Positions 29,081-37,253 of a stretch of 64,000 nucleotides of DNA are shown piece after piece. How positions within the stretch are numbered: the first letter of the stretch is position 1; each line of letters opens with the position of its first letter. This stretch comes from an uncultured Colwellia sp. (GTDB lineage: Bacteria > Pseudomonadota > Gammaproteobacteria > Enterobacterales > Alteromonadaceae), in contig CAJXYE010000010.1 of NCBI GenBank assembly GCA_913063325.1, forward strand, positions 1 to 64,000. Direction: 5' to 3'. The position numbers and the translations under genes are program-made. The notes below the pieces were generated by a model. It worked only from the letters and a program-made list of their open reading frames with translations, was not told the DNA's origin and ran no database searches.

Positions 29081-29151
29081 TGGTAGATGAGCTAATATTA
29101 AGTGACCAAGGTGATAATTATGCCTAGATTTGTTCTAGCCATATTCCACAT

Positions 29152-29352
29152 TTATCTCGGATTCATTTTATCAAAAACTTACCGTTACTTACGCTGACTC
29201 GGTATAGAGTCGCGCAAAATGGTGGCGCGATGTGTTAGTTGATAATCAGTCTGACAGGGATTGGGAGCGGAAAAGGTGGTTGTGAAGGTTATGCCTGTGT
29301 AAAGTATTTTAGCTTGATCTCTTCAGCCGTAGACGAAAAAATTACGCATGAT
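29152..29352 (+). pseudogene. Fragment of a second lapG gene
   Basis: The stretch matches two parts of the intact lapG (32625-33299): from CTCGGATTCATTTTATC to the GATAATCAGTCTGACAG region, and from the AAAGGTGATTGTGAAG active-site region to GTAGACGAAAA. About 115 bases between these parts are deleted, and stops interrupt it. The signal peptide and C terminus are absent. It lies in the same orientation as lapG, on the other side of the wecCB module. Confidence 0.88.
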
Positions 29353-29429
29353 GCATGACCCAAATATAACCAGGGCTTATCGGAGTATTATTTGGTATCT
29401 ATATTTTATCGATAAGTGTCTGTGCATAT

Positions 29430-29600
29430 ACATATAGCTCAGAAACAATTTCATAAAGACTGTCATGCTGAATTCGTCATCCTGAATTTATTTCAGGATC
29501 AGGATCTCGTTGCTAAGATACTGAAACAAGTTCAGCATGACGTGAAAATCATTAAGTCTTGTGCGTTGCTAAATAGACTACATATGCATGTATTATTTTA
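29430..29600. mobile_element. MITE-like element containing family A hairpins
   Basis: The element runs from CATATAGCTCA to AATAGACTACATATGCAT. Both its outer sequences and inner hairpins recur at about 52265-52460, while the flanking DNA differs. The two ends are imperfect inverted repeats (GCATATAGCTCA-like against GCATATGTAGTCTA). There is no coding capacity; the track ORF 29416-29601 is a by-product of the repeat. Confidence 0.6.
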
Positions 29601-29617
29601 ATGGTTAAGGCTATTGA

Positions 29618-30880
29618 TTAAACTATACCACGTGTATCAATGACAACTTTTGTTGAAAACTGCGTGCTATCAGCCGCTTTAAACTCTTTATGATCAACTA
29701 ACACAACAACCACATTGGCCACTTCTAATGCTGCTTCAAGGGTTGCTAATTTCACGCCCTCTTTTGAGAGGTTTTCTGGTAGTGCTTTAATGTTTGGCTC
29801 TACCGCAATAATATCACCAATATCACGTGATGCGAGTTCTTGCACTATTTGTAGTGCTGGGCTTTCACGTAAATCATCAATATCTGCTTTAAAAGCAAGT
29901 CCTAAACAGGCTATTACTGGTCGTTTAAATTCATCAGCCGCTTTAGTGATTTTATCAATAACGTAATAAGGTTTAGCATCATTAGTTAAACGTGCTTGTT
30001 TGATTATGTTCGCTTCTTCTGGGCAGCTATCAACGATAAACCATGGGTCAACGGCGATACAATGACCACCAACGCCAGGGCCTGGGTTTAAGATGTTTAC
30101 ACGCGGGTGACGATTAGCTAATTTAACTAATTCCCATACGTTGATTTTTAACTTGTCACAAATTACTGATAATTCATTCGCAAAAGCAATATTTACGTCA
30201 CGGAATGAGTTTTCAGTTAGTTTTGCCATTTCTGCAGTACGTGCATTAGTGGTAATACATTCACCACGGACAAATGTTTTGTATAGCTCAACTGCACGTG
30301 CACTACAAGCATTTGACATGCCGCCAATTACTCGATCATTAGACACTAGCTCTTGTAATACATAACCCGGTAATACGCGTTCTGGACAATGTGCAACATT
30401 AATGTCTGCTGTATCGCCAGCATCTTGCGGGAATGATAAATCAGGTCGCGCTTCTTTTAACCAACCAGCTAATTTTTCTGTTGCGCCAACAGGTGAGGTA
30501 CTCTCTAGAATAACTAGGTTACCTTTTTCTAATACTGGCGCAATCGCTTTTGCCGCTGATTCGATGTATGAAAGATTTGGTTTATGGCTCGCTTCACCGT
30601 TGGCATCTTCACCATGGTAAAAAGGCGTTGGTACTGCAATCATAAAGACTTCAGCAGGCTCAGGTATTGTTGTTGCTCTTAAATTACCTGTGGTTACTAC
30701 ACTGCGTACAACAATATCTAAATCTGGTTCAACAATATGAATGTTACCAGCATTAATGGTATCTACCGCTTGTTGATTTACATCAACGCCAATGACTTGA
30801 ATGTCACGTGAAGCAATTACTGCTGCTGTTGGTAGGCCGATATAACCTAAGCCTATTACTGATACGGTTTTAAATGTCAT
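29618..30880 (-). CDS. wecC: UDP-N-acetyl-D-mannosamine dehydrogenase
   Basis: The 420-residue protein carries VSVIGLGYIGLPTAAVIASR (NAD site), VDVNQQAVDTINAG, ILESTSPVGATEKL, HCPERVLPGYVLQELVSNDRV and AEMAKLTENSFRDVNIAFANEL. The catalytic cysteine is in PGVGGHCIAVDPWF. The HCPERVLPG and RDVNIA signatures fit the WecC group rather than Ugd. It oxidises UDP-ManNAc from WecB to UDP-ManNAcA. It lies 60 bases after wecB in one operon. Confidence 0.93.
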   Translation of the reverse strand: MTFKTVSVIGLGYIGLPTAAVIASRDIQVIGVDVNQQAVDTINAGNIHIVEPDLDIVVRSVVTTGNLRATTIPEPAEVFMIAVPTPFYHGEDANGEASHKPNLSYIESAAKAIAPVLEKGNLVILESTSPVGATEKLAGWLKEARPDLSFPQDAGDTADINVAHCPERVLPGYVLQELVSNDRVIGGMSNACSARAVELYKTFVRGECITTNARTAEMAKLTENSFRDVNIAFANELSVICDKLKINVWELVKLANRHPRVNILNPGPGVGGHCIAVDPWFIVDSCPEEANIIKQARLTNDAKPYYVIDKITKAADEFKRPVIACLGLAFKADIDDLRESPALQIVQELASRDIGDIIAVEPNIKALPENLSKEGVKLATLEAALEVANVVVVLVDHKEFKAADSTQFSTKVVIDTRGIV

Positions 30881-30940
30881 TTTTTGTCCTTTACTTAAAC
30901 TTTAAATTTAAAGCTTATGTTTGTATGTTGGGTTGTAAGC

Positions 30941-32077
30941 TTAAGCTTGCTGAAAATGTTCAATAATTTTATTTACAATACGTTCACATGCTTTACCGTC
31001 ACCATAAGGGTTATGCGCACGGCTCATTTTTTGATATTCAGCGGGGTTAGTCAGTAGCTCATGCACTGCACTTACAATACGATTTTTATCTGTACCTACT
31101 AATTTTACTGTACCCGCATCAACAGCTTCTGGTCTCTCTGTGGTATCACGCATAACCAGTACTGGCTTACCTAGGCTTGGCGCTTCTTCTTGTACACCGC
31201 CAGAGTCAGTCACGATAACCGTTGCTTTATTCATTAGATAAACAAAAGGCAGATACTCTTGTGGTTCAATTAGGTGTACATTATTTACATTTTTCAATAT
31301 ACGATTAACGGGTTCACGAACATTTGGGTTTAAGTGCATAGGGTATAACACTTGTGCTTCAGGGTGGTTAGTTGCTATTTCGGCTAACGCTTCACAAATA
31401 CGCTCAAATCCGCCACCAAAGCTTTCACGGCGATGTCCGGTAACTAAAATTAGTTTTTTGCTTTCGTCTAACTGCGGGAATTTAGCGGCTAAATCAGCAA
31501 TTAATGATTCGTCAGTTTGTACTTTATCAACCACCTGTAACAAAGCGTCAATTACCGTATTGCCGGTAATTAGAATATCCGCTTCGTTAGTGGCTTCATT
31601 GATTAAGTTTTGCTTTGAGGTTTCAGTCGGGGCAAAGTGTAATTTAGTGATAGCGCCCGTTAATTTACGGTTACCTTCTTCAGGCCAAGGAGAGCTTAAA
31701 TTACCCGTGCGTAAACCTGCTTCTACATGTCCAACAGGGATTTGCTGATAAAAAGCAGCCAAACTAGCCGACAAGGTTGTACTGGTATCACCATGTACTA
31801 ATACTAGGTCTGGTTTAAACTCTTCTAAAATAGGCTTTAAACCCAGTAAAATATTCGTTGTGACATCATAAAGGCTTTGCCCTGGCTTCATAATATTCAA
31901 ATCATAATCAGGCACAATATCAAAAAGGTCTAATACTTGATCTAACATTTCTCTATGCTGTGCGGTTACACAGACTTTAGCTTCAATGCTATTTGAGTTA
32001 GATAGCGCTTTAACCAATGGCGCCATTTTTATTGCTTCAGGTCTTGTGCCAAAAATACTTAATACTTTAATTGTCAT
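30941..32077 (-). CDS. wecB: UDP-N-acetylglucosamine 2-epimerase (non-hydrolysing)
   Basis: The 378-residue GT-B-like epimerase carries [76 protein letters not shown] and [50 protein letters not shown] is present in part at the C-terminal half. It interconverts UDP-GlcNAc and UDP-ManNAc. With wecC it would feed ManNAcA into the polysaccharide; in enterobacteria the pair serves enterobacterial common antigen. Its promoter closely matches that of ugd. Confidence 0.95.
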   Translation of the reverse strand: MTIKVLSIFGTRPEAIKMAPLVKALSNSNSIEAKVCVTAQHREMLDQVLDLFDIVPDYDLNIMKPGQSLYDVTTNILLGLKPILEEFKPDLVLVHGDTSTTLSASLAAFYQQIPVGHVEAGLRTGNLSSPWPEEGNRKLTGAITKLHFAPTETSKQNLINEATNEADILITGNTVIDALLQVVDKVQTDESLIADLAAKFPQLDESKKLILVTGHRRESFGGGFERICEALAEIATNHPEAQVLYPMHLNPNVREPVNRILKNVNNVHLIEPQEYLPFVYLMNKATVIVTDSGGVQEEAPSLGKPVLVMRDTTERPEAVDAGTVKLVGTDKNRIVSAVHELLTNPAEYQKMSRAHNPYGDGKACERIVNKIIEHFQQA

Positions 32078-32293
32078 TTTATTCTTTCATCATTTATTGT
32101 TTAAACAACTTCACTCCAAAGAGTCAAGTTTATTGTTTCTAAGCTAAGTACCTTGCTTGATATAGGTAGCTGCCATCAATGCTATATGAGTGTTAAAGCA
32201 TTAGTCGTTTTTTTGATAGTGAAAACTCTGAATGTTTTACTTAATTCTCATATCAACTTAAGATCTATGACTCGTGCCTTAAACCAAAAAAAG

Positions 32294-32321
32294 ATTATAC
32301 TTACGCGTTATATAATAGCAA
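32294..32321 (-). promoter_or_regulatory. Sigma70-type promoter upstream of wecB
   Basis: TTGCTA, 16 bases and TATAAT occur on the minus strand, as upstream of ugd. The downstream flank AAGGCACGAGTCATA also corresponds to the ugd leader. The remaining 32078-32624 interval holds this promoter, a leader of about 210 bases and the lapG upstream region; the track ORF 32153-32368 is not credible. Confidence 0.7.
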
Positions 32322-32624
32322 TTTTTATCTCGCTGTTCAGGAGTTATTGCTTAAAATTATTACAGTAAATCAATTAATCTAACTTAGTCGTTATTTGTCT
32401 TTTTACTGATCTGTTTATCAGATAATAAGTCTGTATAATTTACACTTAGTGATTAAAGGTTTTTTACCCGCATAAATAACCTTATGCTTTTATAAACCTT
32501 ACAAGTTTTAGATTTTTGTTGATTTATTACTACCAACATTATCTAATGCTTTTATTAGTTAGACCACTTATCTATTTACTTGGCATATTCATTTGGCATT
32601 TTCATGTGGCATAAAAGGAGTGTT

Positions 32625-33299
32625 TTGAAAAATTTTAGCACCCTTCTGTGGTTATTGTTAATCATGTTTGCATGCCCCTCTTCTAGTGAATTAGATGATT
32701 TTTTCTCGGATTCATTTTATCAAAAACTAACCGCTACTTACGGTGACTCGGCAAATAGTCGCGCCAAACGGTGGCGCGATGTATTGGTCGATAATCAGTC
32801 TGACAGTGATTGGTCGAAAATTAGAAAAGTGAATCACTTTTTCAATAAAAATATTGCTTACCAAGATGATCTCCAGTTATGGGGAAAAAAAGACTACTGG
32901 GCTTCGCCTGTTGAAACTATTGGTCGTGGTAAAGGTGATTGTGAAGATTATGCCATTGCAAAGTATTTTAGTTTAACCTCGTTAGGCGTAGACGAAAATA
33001 AATTACGTTTGATGTATGTTCGCCAGTTAACTGTAAATCAACCGCATATGGTGTTGATTTATTTTGAAAACCCAAAAGATGTACCGTTTGTTTTGGATAA
33101 TTTTAATCCTAAAGTATTGCCTGCAAGTAAAAGGCGTGACTTAAAGCCTATTTACAGCTTTAATGCGCAGGGTTTATGGATGGCAAAAGCAAAAGGTTTG
33201 GGTCGTAAGGTTAAAAATAGCCGAGGTGTTTCTGCTTGGAATAACCTAGTACAGCGCATTGAAGAAGGCCAGATGCAAACATTAGCTTCTGTTAAGTAA
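32625..33299 (+). CDS. lapG: LapG-type periplasmic cysteine protease
   Basis: This bacterial transglutaminase-like cysteine peptidase has the catalytic triad in place: Cys in GRGKGDCEDYAIAKYF, His in NQPHMVLIYF and Asp in PFVLDNFNP. WRDVLVDNQSDSDWSKIRKVNHFFN is the usual N-terminal part. LapG cleaves the N terminus of large RTX adhesins and releases cells from surfaces; LapD holds it back when c-di-GMP is high. The track start at 32580 has no ribosome site, whereas AGGAG stands four bases before an in-frame TTG at 32625. That start gives a clean signal peptide (NFSTLLWLLLIMFACPSSS) and about 224 residues. lapD follows after a repeat array. Confidence 0.9.
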   Translation: MKNFSTLLWLLLIMFACPSSSELDDFFSDSFYQKLTATYGDSANSRAKRWRDVLVDNQSDSDWSKIRKVNHFFNKNIAYQDDLQLWGKKDYWASPVETIGRGKGDCEDYAIAKYFSLTSLGVDENKLRLMYVRQLTVNQPHMVLIYFENPKDVPFVLDNFNPKVLPASKRRDLKPIYSFNAQGLWMAKAKGLGRKVKNSRGVSAWNNLVQRIEEGQMQTLASVK

Positions 33300-33383
33300 A
33301 GATTAAATAGCTTAGTATGATAGAAAGTAATATAGAAATGCATGATTATGCAGTTTATTTAAGTTCTAATTCAGTTTGATACT

Positions 33384-34125
33384 TGCTGCATGAGGTCCTG
33401 AAATAAATTCAGGATGACGAAAACATTACGTGTGGTACTTGCTGCATGAGGTCCTGAAACAAGTTCAGGATGACGGAAAACATTACGTGTGGTACTTGCT
33501 GCATGAGGTGCTGAATTCGTCATCCTGAATTTATTTCAGGATCTAATTTAGTTTGGTACTTACCGATTAAGGTACTGAAACGAGTTCAGTATGACGTGAA
33601 AAACATTGAGTGTGGCGCTTGCTGCTTGGGATACTGAAACGAGTTCAGCATGACGAAAATATTAAGTGTGGCACTTGCTGCATGAGGTCCTGAAATAAAT
33701 TCAGAATGACGTGACGTGAAAAACATTGAGTGTGGCGCTTGCTGCATGAGGTCCTGAAATAAATTCAGGATGACGTGACGTTAAAAACATTACGTGTTGC
33801 ACTTGCTGCATGAGGTCCTGAAATAAATTCAGGATGACGTGACGTGGAAACATTACGTGTGGCGCTTGCTGCTTGAGGTGCTGAAACGAGTTCAGCATGA
33901 CGTGGGAAACATTACGTGTGGCACTTGCTGCATGAGATACTGAAACGAGTTCAGTATGACGGGAAAAACATTACGTGTGGCGCTTGCTGCATGAGGTCCT
34001 GAAACAAGTTCAGGATGACGTGACGTGACAAAAATTAAGTGTGGCACTTGCTGCATGAGGTCCTGAAATAAATTCAGGATGACGAAAACATAGATCCTGA
34101 AATAAATTCAGGATGACATTACGTG
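33384..34125. repeat. Array of about twelve family A hairpin units
   Basis: Units of roughly 55-65 bases repeat the pattern GTGGCACTTGCTGCATGAGG, then a hairpin CTGAAATAAATTCAG or CTGAAACGAGTTCAG, then GATGACG and AAACATTACGT. The base before CTGAA and the base after TTCAG change together (C/G, A/T, G/C), so the stem is preserved. The array fills the lapG-lapD gap. The track ORFs 33701-33898 and 34010-34204 are artefacts of it. Confidence 0.92.
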
Positions 34126-34164
34126 TACATAACAATAAAGTAATTTCGCAGGGAAAGAATAAAT

Positions 34165-36204
34165 ATGACTGTTTCACATAAAACAGGGATAAGTTTAAGA
34201 ACACAGCTTTACAGCTTAGTTATTGGTATAGCATTGGTTACCTTTATTGGCGCTTCTTGGGTAAGTGTGGATACAACCCGTACTTACTTAAACGAGCAAA
34301 TGCAAAGTCACGCGCAAGATGCAGCGACCAGTGTTGGTTTGTCAATATCACCCTATATGGATGATGAAAACTTGATGATTGTTGAAACCATGATAGTCGC
34401 CATTTTTGACTCTGGTTATTATCAAAAAGTTTCGCTCACCGATCTTGATGACAAAGTAATCGTGTCTTACGAAAATAATCGGGTTATTGATGGTGTTCCT
34501 TCATGGTTTATTAACCTGTTTGAATTAACACCGCCAATAATGAGCAGTGAAGTGAATAATGGTTGGAATATTGGCGGCATATTAAGTTTTCAAAGTCATG
34601 TTGGCTCTTCTTATATAAAGCTTTGGCAACACGCTGTTAATAACTTCTTTTCGACTTTAGTGATTGCGCTATTTTCATTTTTTGTTGCCCATTTAATTTT
34701 ACGATCGGTGTTAAATCCTCTATCTCAAGTTGAAGCGCAAGCCAACGCTGTTAGTAAGAAAGATTTTACTTTTATAGAAAAACTGCCGATGACACGTGAG
34801 CTTAAAGCCGTGATTAAAGCCATGAATATAATGGTCAGTAATATACAAGCTTCTTTTGATTTAGCCAGCAAGCAAGCCAATAAGCTGACTAAAGAACTCT
34901 TTATTGATGAGTTAACACAATTGGGTAATCGTCGCGCTTTTCAAAGCCAATTTAAAATTGCTGTTGATGAAATGCAAGCTAACGAATATGCCACTTTGGG
35001 GTTAGTACAATTACATTCACTGCAAAGCATTAATACTGACTTAGGCTATAAAGCCGGTGACGATTATGTTTGCCAAGCTGCACAATTGATCACCAAGCAG
35101 TTAAGCGCTTTTAGTGGCGCTAAACTTTATCGGGTAAATGGTGGTAGTTTCTTTTTTACACTAAATAGTGTCGGCGAAGACGTTATAAGTTTTTGTAAAC
35201 AAATTAATAATGAATTTGAGCTTTTGAACTCTCAATATTATAAAGCAGGTTTTGGTAAGTTAGTGGCCACTACTTATAATAATGACGAAGATTTAAGCGA
35301 ATTATTAGCGAAATTAGATACCTTGTTAACGCAAGAGAGCTCAGCAACCTCGTTAGGTAATGTTTATAACGATAATAACTCACAAACATCGTACGGTTTA
35401 CATGAATGGTCGAAAATCATTGATGATTTAGTGACAACAAACCATATTGAATTTACCTTTCAGCCTGTCGTTTCAACTGCTGCTGAAAATAGTGATTCTG
35501 TTGCCAATAATTCAACAAACGATGATGGCGTTTTATATTATGAGCTATTTAGTAAGTTTTTAAACAATAATGAAGTTGTCGCTAATAACCAGTTATATTC
35601 AATGGCTGAGCGTACCAATAAATCACAAGAATTAGATAAGTTGGTATTAAATAAGTTAGCCCATTTAACGGACATTTCATTAGATAGTAAAATAGCGATT
35701 AACCTTACTCATCAATCATTACATAGTACCGGGTTTAGGCATTGGCTTGCCTCTTTTATTGAAGAAAATAAAAGTAACCTGCCCCGCTTGGTTTTTGAAA
35801 TTAACGAAGAGGCTATTCTTGCAGGGGTAGTTTCAAGTATTCACTTTATACAAACGGTGAAATCTTTAGGCATTGAAGTGTGTATTGACCGATTTGGTGC
35901 AAGTTTTACCTCGTTTAAATACCTTAAAGGTTTAGATGTCGATTACTTAAAAATCGATGGTGCTTACATACATGAACTTGAACTGCATAGTGAGAACAAA
36001 CACTTTATTCAAGCGGTTACGCAAATAGGTCATGGCGTAGGTATAAAGATATTAACCAGCCATGTAGAAAGCTTAGAAACTAAACAATTACTGTCAGATC
36101 TTGATTGTGATGGACTTCAAGGTAATTTCATTCAAAAAACATTAACATTGAAGGTAAAAGATACGAATTTAGGCTGTATTTATTCGCCTATTACGGTATC
36201 ATAG
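34165..36204 (+). CDS. lapD: LapD-type c-di-GMP receptor (degenerate GGDEF-EAL)
   Basis: The 679-residue inner-membrane protein has a first membrane helix near residues 15-33. The periplasmic LapD/MoxY output domain contains NGWNIGGILSFQSH with a tryptophan near 134, the position that binds LapG in known LapD proteins. A second helix lies near 162-180, followed by HAMP, GGDEF and EAL domains. The cyclase signature is replaced by NGGSF and the EAL motif by YELFSKF. The metal-binding DD of phosphodiesterases reads DRFGAS, so both activities should be lost while c-di-GMP binding may remain. It controls LapG from inside the cell. AGGGAAAG precedes the ATG. Confidence 0.92.
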   Translation: MTVSHKTGISLRTQLYSLVIGIALVTFIGASWVSVDTTRTYLNEQMQSHAQDAATSVGLSISPYMDDENLMIVETMIVAIFDSGYYQKVSLTDLDDKVIVSYENNRVIDGVPSWFINLFELTPPIMSSEVNNGWNIGGILSFQSHVGSSYIKLWQHAVNNFFSTLVIALFSFFVAHLILRSVLNPLSQVEAQANAVSKKDFTFIEKLPMTRELKAVIKAMNIMVSNIQASFDLASKQANKLTKELFIDELTQLGNRRAFQSQFKIAVDEMQANEYATLGLVQLHSLQSINTDLGYKAGDDYVCQAAQLITKQLSAFSGAKLYRVNGGSFFFTLNSVGEDVISFCKQINNEFELLNSQYYKAGFGKLVATTYNNDEDLSELLAKLDTLLTQESSATSLGNVYNDNNSQTSYGLHEWSKIIDDLVTTNHIEFTFQPVVSTAAENSDSVANNSTNDDGVLYYELFSKFLNNNEVVANNQLYSMAERTNKSQELDKLVLNKLAHLTDISLDSKIAINLTHQSLHSTGFRHWLASFIEENKSNLPRLVFEINEEAILAGVVSSIHFIQTVKSLGIEVCIDRFGASFTSFKYLKGLDVDYLKIDGAYIHELELHSENKHFIQAVTQIGHGVGIKILTSHVESLETKQLLSDLDCDGLQGNFIQKTLTLKVKDTNLGCIYSPITVS

Positions 36205-36236
36205 CCGCAATTATAGTACGGAAAGGGACCAACGCT

Positions 36237-37022
36237 ATGAACAAAAACATTATAGCTGCCGCAATTTTTGCCTCATTAAGCGCAATTGTTATGCCAGCTC
36301 AAGCGATAGATATTGATAAAACAGCACAAGGTTACATTGACTTCTTTTCTAGCAGTGAATGTAAAGCTCAAGGCTGTGACCTTAATGCTGCATTAAATGC
36401 TGCAATTTCTGAGTTTCCTATATATGCTGAGTCGCTACTTGCTGCAGCAATAAAAGCTGTAGGTCCAAATACTCCTGCAGCTAAAGAATTAGTTGCATCA
36501 GCTGTAGCTGCAGTTAGTACAGACTCAACTTTGACTGCTACTCTATTAAAGACAGCAACCGAGGAAGGTGTAAACTTTAATACTGCCTTAGTCAATGAAT
36601 GTCATGTAAATTTTGATGACGATAAAGAGCTTGATATTGCAGACACAAAAGACTGTGATTTTATTACTGCTTTAGAGAATTCTATTACTGAAGACCCAAC
36701 CTCAGCTGAAGCGTTAGTTGCTGCTGCCCTTGCTGCTGCTGGTCCGGATTCTGAAATGGCTGAGTCAATTATTGCAACGGCAATAACTGCACTTGGACCA
36801 GATTCACCTCTTATTCCAAGCATATTAACTATTGCGACTAATGCTGGTGTTAACAGCGATATAGTAACAGGCATTGCGATTGCAAGTGGCGTTGATGCTA
36901 CTATTGCTTCTGAAGCTACAGCAGCTGGCCCAGGTACTACGGCAGGAACCAACACAGTTACGACTAATCGTGGCGGCGCTAACAACGGCGGCGGCGGTGG
37001 TGGTATTTCAGACAACCAATAG
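36237..37022 (+). CDS. Secreted alanine-rich protein with two internal repeats, unknown function
   Basis: The 261-residue protein has a Sec signal peptide (AAAIFASLSAIVMPAQA). Two related repeats of about 75 residues follow, one beginning ECKAQGCDLNAALNAAI and the other ECHVNFDDD...DCDFITALENSI. Both continue with a helix-rich AESLLAAAIKAVGPNTP / AEALVAAALAAAGPDSE pattern. Between them lies an acidic DDDKELDIADTKD stretch that could bind calcium. The tail EATAAGPGTTAGT and the glycine run GGGGGG suggest a flexible end. It starts 32 bases after lapD and ends at a terminator, so it is probably in the lapD operon. I do not recognise the family. The TAAG tetrapeptide resembles LapG cleavage sites. 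Confidence 0.75.
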   Translation: MNKNIIAAAIFASLSAIVMPAQAIDIDKTAQGYIDFFSSSECKAQGCDLNAALNAAISEFPIYAESLLAAAIKAVGPNTPAAKELVASAVAAVSTDSTLTATLLKTATEEGVNFNTALVNECHVNFDDDKELDIADTKDCDFITALENSITEDPTSAEALVAAALAAAGPDSEMAESIIATAITALGPDSPLIPSILTIATNAGVNSDIVTGIAIASGVDATIASEATAAGPGTTAGTNTVTTNRGGANNGGGGGGISDNQ

Positions 37023-37039
37023 TCGGTTAGTTACCTTAT

Positions 37040-37065
37040 AAAAAAGATCCTGCGGGGTCTTTTTT
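37040..37065 (+). terminator. Intrinsic terminator after the alanine-rich protein gene
   Basis: AAAAAAGATCC and GGGGTCTTTTTT form a stem with one bulge and end in a T run. It closes the lapG-lapD operon. Confidence 0.75.
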
Positions 37066-37125
37066 AGTTTTAGCGCTGTTATTTTGTTTCCTGGTCATAC
37101 AGTTACTCCGAGTCTCATCGCAAAC

Positions 37126-37192
37126 GTCATCTTCGAGTTTACTTGTCGAAGATCCATTGTCTTATAAGCTGGATTCAGTAAAATGTGCATTC
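37126..37192. repeat. Family B hairpin repeat
   Basis: ATCTTCGA and TCGAAGAT form an 8-base perfect stem around GTTTACTTG, followed by CCATTGTCTTATAAGCTGGATTC, which recurs at 39.27, 39.44 and 48.55 kb. Confidence 0.8.
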
Positions 37193-37253
37193 TGTTTAAT
37201 CTACATCTGCATGTTTTTAATTTTTCTATACACTACACAGTAATAAGGTTCCG

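Noticed and set aside
32580-32624. ATG start of lapG at 32580
   Set aside because: There is no ribosome site before it, and it would add hydrophilic residues ahead of the signal peptide; the TTG at 32625 has AGGAG four bases upstream.
33384-34125. Regular repeats that could be taken for a CRISPR array
   Set aside because: Units vary in length, the spacers are themselves repeats, the repeats are hairpins of a dispersed family, and no cas genes are present.
33701-34204. Track ORFs 33701-33898 and 34010-34204 (also 29416-29601 and 48296-48520)
   Set aside because: They encode the repeats (ILNLFQDL, RHPEFISGPHAAS and similar) and arise because the hairpin repeats lack stops in some frames.
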